From Perkinsus chesapeaki (lineage: Eukaryota > Perkinsozoa > Perkinsida > Perkinsidae): 64,000 bases of DNA. Location of the stretch: assembly GCA_013115145.1 (NCBI GenBank), contig JAAPAO010000076.1, forward strand, positions 25,324 through 89,323, given 5' to 3'. The notes beneath the pieces are model-generated. The model made no database searches and was not told the origin of the DNA. It saw nothing but the letters and a program-made list of their open reading frames with translations. This document shows positions 47,101 through 59,100 of this stretch, one piece after another; the stretch's first letter is position 1, and each line of letters begins with the position of its first letter. The position numbers and the translations under genes are program-made.

Positions 47101-47709
47101 TTACTAGAGTGAGATTTTGAAATTTCCGAGTACAAGCGAAGACAGATTCTGAAATTCAGTGTGTGTTTTTGGGGGAATGCGATAAGAGAGAGATCAAAAC
47201 CAAAGACCGCAGTCACAAGTGGATAATAGACGCAGAAACCATTTCTGAGCTCTGTCCAATGGTAGCTGGCACACGAGAAATTGTGAGCGGTGACATCACC
47301 GTGCATCAGGCTTAAGGTATTAGATAGTTTATGTGGTCCCTAGTATTGGCGAGCTTCCATTTGTTAGTGTTGTTGTTTCAGCATGTATTGAAGGAGCATC
47401 GTAGTGACATTGTCTCGATCGACACCACATTCAGCGATGAGCAGTTCGTTTCGGTTGATACTCAAGGCGAGGTCAGATTGTGGAATGCAATCGATGGTAA
47501 GGATACCCTTAGCGTCGGTTTCCTGGCCCATCGGCGGCACGGTTTTAGGCAAACTGTTGGGTAGAGGGCGGTTACCGAGCGCCTGCGACTTCTCCCTGGG
47601 ATTCCCCTACTATGTGTCCTATTGCCCTCGGACAGGAATTGTTGCTCAAAGCTGCGACTCGGGAGTGTTCGTACTACAATTGAGCTCTCTGCCTCGACCG
47701 GCTGCATGA
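44164..47709 (+). CDS. WD40-repeat protein
   Basis: Starts MSSARTDTDRPDGEPLELRA, a disordered leader ending at 44317. A 41-nt intron (44318-44358) leads to YPGFKALTSGTARQVVYTDL and SLHIGEWGLAAGTMLG, then GKVWYYSLELDERIPLAG with DDAVKAIYVRDPYT, an acidic exon (EVDDFIGGSSNSEEADIENA), PIVYATVGDSCAKIFD near 45010, and later LVLVADGCKLCIYNFIDKKT near 47010. The clearest repeat is HRSDIVSIDTTFSDEQFVSV followed by EVRLWNAIDG (47400-47495). The last exon reads YYVSYCPRTGIVAQSCDSG and ends LSSLPRPAA-stop at 47709. WD40 propellers act as protein-interaction platforms; the orthologue is not recognised. A stretch of about 1.4 kb (45.4-46.8 kb) without clear WD exons interrupts the series; see the separate entries there. 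Confidence 0.65.
45953..46252 (+). CDS. Hypothetical protein, 99 aa, inside the WD40 gene span
   Basis: From the Met at 45953: MRANLCASTDASAHCALKCR, then DEKWLKNFLVELERGKLDLW, VIEYGEFYRKGMSSEFDILI and FARPDRASLDVAY, ending VELSL-stop. Composition is protein-like. It may be a nested gene or a gene inserted in an intron of the WD40 gene. No family recognised. Confidence 0.35.
   Translation: MRANLCASTDASAHCALKCRATMDEKWLKNFLVELERGKLDLWVIEYGEFYRKGMSSEFDILIDIFARPDRASLDVAYCTSRAERGFSKLLPTTVELSL
45986..46002. repeat. 17-bp odd palindrome
   Basis: AGCGCGCA t TGCGCGCT: 8-nt perfect arms around one base, within the 45953 frame. Confidence 0.8.
46525..46664 (+). CDS. Short coding exon or small protein
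   Basis: MVPLSPDSRDYIAGLPKYYT, then EPVFIDLLPWNGSLEWPG and a stop at 46664. Too short to classify. It may be an exon of the WD40 gene or the end of a separate gene with 45953-46252. Confidence 0.3.
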
Positions 47710-48349
47710 AATTCAGCACCGTGAAGGAGGAGGCATACTGTAGCATTAGACTCTCTCTCTCATCGCCACTGGAGCAACTCCATGCTGCTGAAAGTATTTT
47801 TCTAACACTGTAGAGTTCTGTTTTATATAAGCAAAAGGCAGAGTTGGGTAAGTAGACCGTCAATCTCGGGCGATGGGCTCTCATCAGCGCGCTTCTCATA
47901 AGCTGGTAATGTCGAAGGACTCTGGAGCAAGGATGGGTAGGTGGTTCAGGGAGGTAAGACCGGTAAGGCGAAAGTTCTAGTGGTGTGATGGTTACTGTAG
48001 AGGATTTATTGGCCAAGAACATCTATTGGGTCGGTGGCAGAGGAGGGCCATGTCCACGGAGTTGGGGGCTATGCCAGAAGGGGTTCGAGAACGGGCGAAC
48101 CCGAGGATGAGGAGATGTAACAGTCGGAGGCGCTCGGTTGCTCGACTATGTACGGGTTGTCAGGGTTAGGTTACAGTACCCGACTTCACATAGCAACCTG
48201 TCTTCATTGAACCTCGGAGATGCTCCGTCATGGTGTCTGGAAGGCTCGCCAACGCAAGGTGAGGAAATCCTGGAAGATGCACAGGTGAGCGGCAGCGGTG
48301 CATTGCCGTATCAGAGTTGATGCAGACTGACCCGACTACTGGACGCTCT

Positions 48350-51300
48350 ATTAGTGACCGCAGAGCCGCTGAGGTACGGCCTACATTCGACGTGCTGCAA
48401 GGCGTATTTTCAGAATGGCGAAGCTTACTGTGAACGAGCCATGAGGGCGGCTCTTGGGAGATCCTCAAACCTGGCACCAGCTTCACCCTACATGCCTCAA
48501 CGATCAGTCTCACCCCTTCCCGTAAGCCTCGGTGCTCAGGTCGGCACACTGCCGTGCAGGTTCGTCAGTCTTCGCCAGCCACGGCAGTCTCGCCAAGCCG
48601 CGTAATAGTGAGGTAAGCAGGCCTGCCGGCTTTGGTGCCACTAGGACGTTCTTCGCTCAGGAGGGTCATTCGCCATGTGAGTCCATTGAATGTTGTTCGC
48701 AACTCGAGCATTGGGGCTCCGAGCGAGCAGCAACCCGTTGTATATAGAAGTAAGGGACAACGGGCACAATTGCCGGTTGAAAATCTCTTAGTGATGGCGA
48801 CCGATGTTGAGCCAGAGAGGTTCCAGTACACACAGTCTGCAGCAGCAGCAGCTGCTGACAGGGTCCGCTCGCAGAGCCCCTCGGGACGCATTGTCAATCT
48901 GCGTGAAGCACCGCCGCTGCAATCAACCTCCATCTCGCACGCGTCGGTGCATTCTCGATTACGCAGTCCAGAGAGAACTCGGAACTGCTACGATGAGTAC
49001 ACCGCGGAGAGCCTCGGCAGCCTTGCCCGAGGCGCAGAGTTCATCTCGGCTCCAGCAAAGTCGACGGTAGCGATGGAGAGACCGGAAGGCTCGGCGATGG
49101 GCACCGGGAGTTCGGTCGATCGAACCGCGTACGCCTATACTAACCCGTAAGTGACAATTCCTTTGTGAGGCGAGATGGAAATAATCGAAGCATAGATACC
49201 GCAGGGTCATCGCTGAAACGTCTCAGGAGGAGGAAGGCGAGAACAGTTGCCCATTTAGCACTTTAAAGAATTCCGTCTTAGTGGCGCTGCCCAGAGGAAA
49301 GTCCTGCTGTGTAGACCATCAAACTCAGACTACCGGGAAGCCGCCGAGGGCTCAGTCTGTCACACGCCTTATTGGCAGTCGGGGAGCGCTGCCGCGGTCT
49401 AATGGTGAAAGGGTAGGCAACGGAGCCGAGCATTCTTATATGGGTTGGTTCAGGATGACGGTGATCGAGAGTCGGTCGATGATGCTGTTGGAGCTTTACA
49501 TGACGACGATGATGAAGGCGAACCAGAGATTGTTGAGGTTGGCATTCGATCAGGCTGTGGTGATGGTTTATTTAGGAATTGCCGTCGACTAGGCAGGCAT
49601 CCCCGAAGTTCTTGGAAAGACGGGTGCGTATTAATGTAGATATTGTGCTCGTTACCTGCATTTATAAATGTTAATTGGTAATTTATAAATGTTAATTGGT
49701 AATTTATAAATGTTAATTGGTAATTTATAAATGNNNNNNNNNNNNNNNNNNNNNNNNNNNNNNNNNNNNNNNNNNNNNNNNNNNNNNNNNNNNNNNNNNN
49801 NNNNNNNNNNNNNNNNNNNNNNNNNNNNNNATGTTAATTGGTAATTTATAAATGTTAATTGGTAATTTATAAATGTTAATTGGTAATTTATAAATGTTAA
49901 TTGGTAATTTATAAATGTTAATTGGTAATTTATAAATGTTAATTGGTAATTTATAAATTTTATAAATTCGCCCGTTTCAGATATCAGCTGCCTCCTCGGT
50001 CAGTAACACCCTAGGGTCCCTTTCTTCATCGGAGCCATCGGCTCTATCGGCTGTTGAATGGTACGTCACTGTACAAACTCATTTTAAATTGTGGTTCTTG
50101 TCAGCGGCGGTGATCCTATCGGCCCAAACAGGACGTCCGCTGTCACCACCGAGACCCAGACGGATGATTTGGAGGCCTTCAAGAGCAGGAAGGTAAGTCT
50201 GGCGCAACAGTCGAGTGGTCGATTTTGCCGATGAGCAGGAGCAAGCACCGTCTAGAAGCCCACCGGCCAGGTCGGGGCCCGGCGTCCCGGTCCCAGCCTA
50301 TACACCAGGTAGGCAATGTATGATGAGGTTGCCCTATAATGACTGTCTGGGCAGGCCGGAATGAGTACAAGGCAACTGAGTCGGTGACGAGCGGTCATCG
50401 GACGCCTTTGTACGCCACGCCGTGGTGGGGCGAAAGAACTCAGGAACTGCGTGAGAAAGAGGCCAGGTGAGGTGGAGGTTACCGTGGCTGTTTTGAGTGG
50501 TCTTAGACTTGAGCTTTATCTGGCTGAATCGGCGAGGCGTCGCGATGCGCTGATGGACTCTATAAAGAAGCGTCATGCCTCAGCGTCATCTCATCAGCGG
50601 AACGCCACGGCAGCAAGGGAGCTGGAGTAGGTTTAAGAAGGTTTAATATTGACGATTATAATGCATTCTATCTCAGCTTTGGCGGTCGAGGTGTCCGGGG
50701 AACCACTCACGAGGAGTAAGCCCTTTATCGTCGGAATTGTCTTAGCGTGGTTTGCTTAGTAAATGACATAATGATATATTCACATGTGAGGCTTCCGGAA
50801 GGGATGCACTTGATGTTGCTCTCTACCAAACTTTCCCATATCTCCGCACTAGGAATTGCGACCCTCACGGGGCTTCGAGGCGGGTGATTCCCTAGCACGT
50901 CGATGAATCTGCTCACTTACGCAGGTTGATGTTAGATAGTCGGTTGGATTGTTCGGTTAGTCACCAAGCCTGAGGAGCGACAAAGCGTTCCAATCGCGCA
51001 GATACGAAGTGTATTTCTAGTGTGAAGATGAGTATCAAATACGTCCCCTATGAGAGCCCCCATTGCTTGCTAAATTGCTTCTTGCTATTTCATTTCATTG
51101 TGTATAGATCAACACCCATCACAGGATCCTTTTTGCCGACTTCGTTCGGCCAAATTCCATATACCACATTTTTCCGGAACTCTCTGCTGGAGGGATTCCA
51201 GTAGGCTCATCGTGATCTGGCCTACCTGCTGCATTATAGTTCTCTATCCCCAGCGATAAGACACCGACGTCGCTCAGGCTCACTGGTCATTCCCGTATGG

Positions 51301-52030
51301 TCTCAGCGTTTGTTGGTGAAATTCCGTCCAGCGGCCTTCAGTAGGTCATCGGGAGATCGTTTCGGTGAATCCGTCCGTTCAGGTGCGAGGCCGGCGATGC
51401 CTACCAACGCTCTATATGTAAGTTTCGGAGGCGACATTAGTACTACTGTGGTTTTAGCTGCTCCTCGAAGCATGCGAAGGCCGGTGGATACCAGTGCGAG
51501 GGCTGGACAGGGCCGCCAGAAGTAGGTGTGTCTTGAAAGCATCGTGGCAAATTGGTGGCCAGTGTCGATCCTAATGTTGGTGCTGACAACCAATACAGCA
51601 ACGGAAGAGGCAGGCCAGAGTCTAAGAGAAGTGCAAGTAAGCGGCTACTCCAACCAGCGACGTTTGTATGTTGCGCAGCGCGGTCCCCGGTAGAAGACAG
51701 TGGTCCAAGCGGAGGTGTTTATGTGGCCGAAGGCTTACCTAGGCAGTCAGCGAAACGGCGACGATCGAGCTGGCATGGTGACCGTCATGTAGGCTAGCAG
51801 GAATATTGAAAGTAGGAATCTAAGCAATGCTTTTTCAGAGGACCGTCTTTGGCGACCCATCACCGTTGAGTCCGCATGGCAGCTACGCAAGAACCATTTT
51901 AAGGTAGGTTACTGTGAGCCAGGCTGCTGAGGAGGGCACGCTAAGAGAAGCCAGAAATGTGCCTTCTCCCGTAGGACCAGCCGCTTCCTGGAAGACCGCC
52001 GAGAGAGGCTGGGCAATGAAGAGTGGAAGG
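48350..52030 (+). CDS. Disordered Ser/Arg-rich protein with short helical exons, unknown function
   Basis: A series of plus-strand exons with GT-AG borders. The best is 48632-49150 (VIRHVSPLNVVRNSSIGAPS; LLVMATDVEPERFQYTQSAA; AYAYTNP before a donor). Next come an acidic exon near 49450-49570 (DDDDEGEPEIVEVGI), ISAASSVSNTLGSLSSSEPS at 49980, IGPNRTSAVTTETQTDDLEA at 50120, RNEYKATESVTSGHRTPLYA at 50360, LYLAESARRRDALMDSIKKR at 50510 and FLEDRRERLGNEEWK at 51980. Low-complexity Ser/Pro/Arg composition with occasional charged helices resembles cytoskeletal scaffold proteins; this is only an impression. Start and end are not resolved and more than one gene is possible. Confidence 0.4.
49661..49963. 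repeat. 21-bp minisatellite with assembly gap
   Basis: The unit ATAAATGTTAATTGGTAATT plus T is repeated without visible variation on both sides of the gap, about ten copies visible, inside an intron of the 48-52 kb gene (acceptor TTTCAG near 49980). Confidence 0.95.
49734..49830. other. Assembly gap, 97 N
   Basis: 97 unknown bases within the 21-bp minisatellite; same length as the gap at 30246. Confidence 0.97.
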
Positions 52031-52039
52031 TAGGGGGCT

Positions 52040-53916
52040 GCTAGGGACTGTGTGAGGTTGAGGCATTCGGTTGATAGGCTCTCGCGGAGAAGCTGCGACA
52101 GAAATCAGAAAATTATGTTGTTAGTTGCCCGAGGTCCTCTGGGGCTTGTGGTCGATAAGAGAACTGGTAAGGTAAATGGTACTGTCTAGTTTGTAGTACA
52201 CAGAATTGCTTTTGTTGTTATATTACTGATATACTATTATATATAGTTAAGGCATATTACAGCATAACATTGAAAAATATAACAACGTATTAACGCTTGT
52301 GTGTAGGGACATCATAATTAGGATACAGTATATAACACTGCAGTGCTCCAATGCTTGGACAGGAATTTGAATCGCGGAAGCACTTTGAATACGTGTAGAC
52401 TTTTATACTGACAGCGCCGGGTGGCTGCAGAGGGATTCCTCCCTTATTTGAGAATGCTTAATGAAGTACGTGAGCTGCAATCCATGCAACTTGGTCGGCG
52501 GGAATATACCAGTGTGGGGGTTATAAGAGAGATCGGCGGAAAATCCTGCACGATAGAACATCCAGAGCTAAGTTGTAAAGCTCACTGACCGACTAGGATT
52601 AATACAGAGCTTTTATGAAATAAAAAACGACACATGTGGAGACGGGTTTTGCTCTTCCTGAACGAGGGGCGCGCAGACCCCGACGAGCGGGGATCCATGC
52701 GCGCCCCTCTTTGAAGCACCGGCTCGAGGTAACATTGTCATAAACGGTCCGAATTACACAAATGACCATTACTGTATCAATCATACGGTCGTTAATCAAT
52801 GTTAGTCTGGATCGGTCCCGATATAGCAATGGATCAAAATGAACCGTAATTTTCCTTGGCAAGGGTTCTAGGGCTTTGTTATAATCGATCACTCGATCGA
52901 TTGGAGTTACGGTGTTAGCTATTAATTTTAGCTTATACGTGGTTCTTGACAATTTAGCCAAATACCCTCTTTCATTGGTATACTAGTATATTTCGATTAT
53001 GCGCTGTCCGAGCGCTTCTTTAGTGTTAAAAGCGTGCGCCATTTTAATATTTGCACTTGCATTTCTAGCTAGTTTAGCGATCGATCTGGTATGTTGAGAG
53101 CTATTTTTCTTCGCCAGCACTACATCTGTCCACAAGAGGATTTCGAATCAAATCGGGTGCTCAGATCGTGAAATCGCGTCTTCTTGAAGGGGGTCCGGCA
53201 AGCTGTCCAACTGCGGGAATTTTGCATGAAACTGCGGGGTCCCCTTCCCCGCCATTTGGGGAGGTTTTGTGGTGGAGCACTAAGGACTATTTTAGGGAAT
53301 GTATCATAGTCGGACACGAAGCTTGATTTACGGAAACCCGCCAGGGATGGAAAACATCTTATTTGTGAACTGCTCAGTCACGCGCACTCAACTCCCATCT
53401 GCTAGTTCGCTGGCAAGCAACTTAACATTAGTTCGTCACTGTCATCACTCATAGCATCCACCGATGAGCTGACGTATCCCCTCTTCAGGCCGACCACATG
53501 CACATGCAGCATCACAATTTTGTATAGAATAAGATCCTATGATTTGTACCTGGTCATGCATGATAATTGCAGCTGCGCCCCATGATTTTCGTGACTTCAT
53601 TCATATCTTGCGTTGGAAGTTGTGCTACCAATTGCAATTCACCTTCTTCAATCTCCCTCTTACAGATAGCATGCTGAGGGATGCATAAATCGGCCGGAAC
53701 TCCGTGAAATTTCGCTAAGATTTCCTTCCTTCTTCAACATCTTCTGGGGAGCACATTATGCACTCATCAGACTCAACACCGTATTCGGCTCTCTGGAAAA
53801 GCCAGGAAACGCTCCAACAAGAGACCGCATTTCTAAGTGCCCACTTGTTCCTATGTCATTCTGTTAGCAATCGAGACAGGAATCGCATTGCCCTTGCACA
53901 CAGTTTTTGAAGTGTC
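52040..53916. other. Intergenic region, no gene established
   Basis: A minus-strand frame at 52599-52961 (starts MAKLSRTTYKLKLIANTVTP) has reasonable composition but no recognisable domain and overlaps a strong hairpin, so it is not called. Nothing else seen. Confidence 0.4.
52664..52709. repeat. Two-level hairpin, 12-nt outer arms
   Basis: GAGGGGCGCGCA (52664-52675) pairs perfectly with TGCGCGCCCCTC (52698-52709); inside, CCCCG acgag CGGGG pairs again. Confidence 0.88.
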
Positions 53917-55468
53917 ATGGCATCGGACTCCTCCTCCGGCCAGCAGCTTGTCCTGGTCTTAGAACCGATGGCGAGCAGCCGCAGCAGCCTGTGTATAGGG
54001 ACCGTGAATAATGGTGAAGTGAAGAGCATCGGGAAGTGCAGCAGTTGCGACATCAACGTTAACGGTAAGCGTCGAAAGGCATAGGTAGGCAGAGCTAAGC
54101 CATGATGGTTCCTTTCTCAGTTCCGGCGATTGACCTTACCCAGTGTAAAGTGGCCTTCTTCTATCGTAGGCCTGCAGTGGGAAAATTGGCGAAAGTGATC
54201 AAGGTAAGCCTCATAGAGCTCATTCGCCGATCACACCCATTTGCCAGGTCGGTAGCAAAGCGAGTAGCTTCACATATGTAGAAGGGCAGAGGCTGAAACA
54301 CGTGGAAGTTCGCACAGTGCGAGAGGGGGACGTTCTGAGTAAAGCCTACCGGAAGAGGTGAAATTATCAGCATCACATTGGTTCCGCAAACCTGTTCCGC
54401 TGTTTCAGAGGGTTATCCGATGAGCTTTCGACTGCGAGTGATGTCCATCGTGCAGATTGGAGGAACTCTACCGAGTTGTCTGGCTACTGTGGGAGGCGAG
54501 ACAAGAGTAACTTCCTGCAGTAGCTCACCGAGCTTGTAAGTTCACCGCTGTGAATGGCCCTATCAAACTGTTACAGGAGATTCGGGACCAAATTACTAAG
54601 GAGAACGTCCGCTTGCTGAGCGACCAGCTCAACAGCATCGTCCGTTCGAAGGCCGATCTCCAAGCGAAACCTACCGCGTTAGTCTTCTCCGGGCCTGTAA
54701 GATTGGAAGCCGCCGCTTGCAGGTTGCAGAAACGAGAGACTGAGTTGAAGATGCGCGTGGTGCAGCTTGAAGCAGCTTATAAGATGAAAAGGCAGGAATG
54801 GGACAAGGAAAGGTAAATGTCTAAACAGGAGGCAAGCGATTTCAAGCAGCCCGCTTCGGTTTCGAGCAGAACGGCGTACTTGAGGTAGAGGAAGCTGTTG
54901 CAGAGCACAAAGCTCGGATCGAAGAGCTTGAAAAGGCATTGAGCGACTCACAAGAGAAAGTAAATACTTCATCGACTCCTTAATGGGATTCTGCAACGTA
55001 GCGTATTGCTTACCTTTTCACTAGGACCACTCTGGTGTTTCCTGGTCAGTTTCGCAGCTGAGCTGTCGTGTAGTCTTCATAATCGTATGTCGTATATTTT
55101 TGACAGCTGAAGGTAGATGTATTTTTCATTCTTACCATCACTTGTGGAAAAGGTTCGCAGACTACATTTCGGCCTTTTCTGTGTCTTTTCCTCTCCCAAT
55201 TGAAGCTATTCTCGCCTCCCCTTCAGTACACGTCGACAGTTGAACCCCTTGAAAGGGAGCTCGAGGCAGCACGTAAGAAGGGTGATAGAATGATTGCTGT
55301 GGCCGAGAGATTGAAAGATGCCTTGAGACATTATAATGATATAGTAACCAATACCTTTCTCCTGTGCGTTCTGGACCCTTTTGCTTAGAACAGTAATGCC
55401 TGAAGTAGCAGCAGCAATACAGAGATATGCTGCATTAAAGACCATCCCTCTACTATTGGCCAACATTT
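53917..55468 (+). CDS. FHA-like / coiled-coil protein, divergent paralogue
   Basis: Starts MASDSSSGQQLVLVLEPMAS. The first exon ends NNGEVKSIGKCSSCDINVNG at 54063, at the same point as in the neighbour at 56166. A later exon reads KASSFTYVEGQRLKHVEVRT then VREGDVL, an FHA second-half pattern. Coiled-coil exons follow: EIRDQITKENVRLLSDQLNS (54.58 kb), CRLQKRETELKMRVVQLEAA, and VEPLERELEAARKKGDRMIA near 55240. The last exon may be VMPEVAAAIQRYAALKT with a stop near 55468; that join is uncertain. Relative to the neighbour, the FHA Gly-Arg is Gly-Lys and the Asn-Gly of the binding loop is missing, so phosphothreonine binding is doubtful. Confidence 0.55.
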
Positions 55469-56165
55469 GAAGTATGGTGCCGGCTGACTCACCGAAACCC
55501 GACTATGCTTTTAAGAGCCGAGCCGCCCAAATGGCTGGCAGTGGACAGCAGCGCGTTCAGCGGTGAAGCGCGCTCCGGAAAAAGGCTGCGTGGCGAGTAC
55601 GTTATTTCCAGAAGCCTTGCCTCCATTTCCCTCCTGTTCAGGTCATCGCGTATTTTATCGACCTTCGAGATGATTAAGCGGATTAGTTCGGCTTCAGCCG
55701 GGGCGCAGCAATTTGATTTTAAGTTTCAATCCGGACTTCCTAGTCAACTGGCATCTGTGTTTGAATACATAGCTAATCAATGTCACATTCAGCCATGTTC
55801 CTGGCCAGTGAAGTGCAACTAAGATACTCTTATAAGATATATATCCAACAAGCACGCTCTATTAGCGTCCCGTCTAAAATAATATAAAACGTGTGGTTGT
55901 CGACTGTATAGAGTAGTGCTATAACGTCGGCTATTTCGTCACTTTCAAGCGGCCATTTTAGAAGTACGTCTCGCCTCAAATGTGGAAGAAACGAATAAAG
56001 TTCGTACAATTATTCCATTCTCTGTTGCCTTCGTGCAAGTCAGCATTTTCCGCTGGACGTCAGCCTCCAGCAGAGCAATTCCGAATAGGCGTTGCTCTGT
56101 CTACAGTCTGCGATCGCGCGGCCATTGGCCAACGGTAACTCTAGAAACTCAATCAGTTTTTCAAA

Positions 56166-59100
56166 ATGGTCGAAGGGCCTTCTCTCGGACAACAGCAGCA
56201 GCAGCCAGCTTTACTGCTGGAGCCTCTCTCCACCCTAGCAGGCAACAAGCCTTGGGTAGTCCGCAGTGGAGAGAAGCTAACTGTTGGGCGGAAAGCCGAG
56301 TGCAATGTTGTTGTTAATGGTAAGGCTTGGAGATCCATAGGTCCTGGATGCCATTGTGTCCCAGATAATATCGTATCGGGCCACCACTGTACAGTGGGCC
56401 TATCTATCCTGCCTCCTCAAGAAAGACAAGGCGACGGAATAGTTATAAGTGTGAGTTCTTTACCCTAAGCCGTCATCGTCTGGAGAGCATTGTCCCCCTC
56501 CGCTGGCTGTGACGCATCTGTTCGCTCCAAATTCTGTGAAATTTCTGACTCGACAGACTTCTGGCGAATGCTGGCATTTTTTCATCGAATAATTTTTCGA
56601 AGATTATCATAATATGTCAACCAGCGGAGGTCTGAACTCATTAGGTAGAGGACAAGTCAACCAATGGAACTCTTATCAACGGCGAAAAAATCGGCAAAGG
56701 GAAAACGCGATATCTCCGCGGTGGTGAGATTCTCAATTTAGGCAAGCCCAAGGCCACCACACAAGGTGACGGTCGCCCAGAGGCGGCCTAAGAAGTGCTG
56801 TGCTAATTCTTGGTTTCGTCAGGTGAGCAACAGTATGCGGCGAGCTTCAAGCTACGCATGGTTACCGTGGACAGCGGTGGACGGTGGCATGATACAGAAA
56901 AGGTAAGGAGAAGGTTAAAGCTATAGAGATGTCTTCAACAGGAGAACAAGAGTGTGAACGAAGATGCGCCAGCTGAGGGCCCTGTAGCAACTCCGGCATC
57001 CACTCGTTCTGCTGAGTCAAGTAGACCGGAAGTGCCTAAGCTGCGGTGAGTTTTATGCCTAGTTGGTAAAGATCTGTCTGCTTTTTGAGCGTGAGGTTAT
57101 TTGTTCACCTCCAGCAGGTGGGTTTTAGAGCTTCCTCGTGGTTTATGGATGTCGATATCGTAGAGGCTTGAAAGGCTCGGGATTTCCTCTTCAGTGAAGC
57201 TTCTCTTCTCGGCCTTTTTTGATTATATAGTCGATTACTGCTATCAATCAAGAGGTCTACTACGAAGAATTGCTTTGTCCCTATTGTGTTACTCTGCCAG
57301 TAATTTCCCGGTCAACAGCAAACGAACTCGGGAGCCACCGACAGCTTTGCGACGGCGAGAGGGAAAGGTAGACCATCCCATGGGGCACTCGATTTGGATG
57401 GCATGCCGCCCAGGCTTCCTCGGGTGCTGCGATGGCGGCAGCTCATCGAGAGGAGCAATTGAGATCTCAGCTGGCGACCTCAGAAGAGAGCAGGAGGAAA
57501 GAAGAGGCACGCGCCACGGAATTGGTGAGGCATTAGTAACACTAAATTGCCGTAGAAATTCTATAATGTTGGAGTTCACTACTGCTGCATTCGAGAAGAA
57601 AGCCGCCACGCTGACGAATCTGCCACGAGTGCAGCAACCAGCTAACACTATTCCCATATTGGTTTTGATCCAGCCGAGGATGCTTGAAAGAATCACGCAA
57701 TGACTTCCTTGGGAAATTGAATCCCTGGAGGAGCGAAGTCTTTTCTACTGGCGTCCACGAGAAGTTCTTTGATAGACTTAGCGCTTGGCGAGTATTGCTA
57801 GCTTAGAAATGCTAAGAGCGCGTTTGTCCTTCTTGAGGTTTTGATGGGTTGCAGGAGATTCGAGTTCGAGTGACCGAAGAGAGGCTGAAGTCTTTAACTG
57901 AGCAATTGGAGGAAGCCAGGAGAAGCAAGGATCGATACCAGGAGGAGAATACCAGGTGAGCCGAGCAGCTTGTGACAGCAGTGGCGGCCTGACGCGTTCT
58001 GTGTGGTACGTCGGTTATTCCACTATTTGTCTCCTTGAACTTGGTACGGCTTTGATCGGTAACCTTACCTCGTGGTTATCTCTGTGATGCCTTTCAGTCT
58101 TCAAAACCAAGTGGCAGAGCTTACCATACGAGGGAAGCAACTGGAAGCAGCAGCTGAGTCAAGGGACAGGGCCCTTCAGGATGCTCAGCGAGACGCCGGC
58201 ATGCGGACGGAAGTGAGGCCATAGTTGGTTGAAAGAAGGAAGTTCCGCCTGTTCTAGGACATGGAGAACCTTCGCGCCGAGGCTTTCGACGCCGACGCGC
58301 GGGCTCGAGAGGCAAGTCGGCGGCTGAGAGAAATCAAGAGGAATCTTGGCAATGCATTGGAAGCGAATAGAAGCTTGGTGGATTATTCCAACGAGTTGAG
58401 ACAGAAAGTCAGAGAGCTTCAGGTGGGTGTGACGGCCGTCGATGTTGAAGAAAAGCTGAACGGTTTCAGTCTGCTCTGACGGCCAGCGTCTCTTCTGGGA
58501 ATGCCCTACAGAATGCTATAAGTACTTTGTTTAAAACAGCACAGGAACACACCATGCTGGATGCCTCTAAGGTGGGAACCGCCATCAAGTTGAGTTACGA
58601 TTTGCGTTTTGTGAGGTTGAAGTATTACTCCGACCGGCAGCGTCTCCGCCATCGTCACCGCGAGGGGTTACCGTTGCGCCTACTGAAACGTATGAGGATG
58701 AAGACGAGGACCAGACTGATACCGATAATGAAGGTAAAGCGCATCGATGTCGCCTGTCCACAGTATAGATCGTGTACTGTATTTTTATATTCAATAGATT
58801 TGCGTAGTTCGCGTATTCGTTTTGTAATACTTCAAGAAGTTCTTCTTGACCTATCTTAGACTAACGCGTTACCCGTCTAAGCTGCCGCCATTTTGCGTAA
58901 GCATGTTCTTGGTCTAAAACCGTAATATATCGTCACAATATTATTGTGAAGCACTGGGGGCGGTGTGGGAAAATGTGCACTTGGCTGGCTACGTCTTCAG
59001 TCGAGCTTGAGAAAATTTTGAGGAAAATATGGAAAATACCCACCCAAAAACGCGCTTTTTGACCCTGAGTCCCGCATACAGGGTGAGAAAATCCAGCTCA

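Noticed and set aside
52599-52961. Minus-strand 120-codon frame
   Set aside because: Protein-like in part, but it runs through the 52664-52709 hairpin and has no recognisable domain or splice context.
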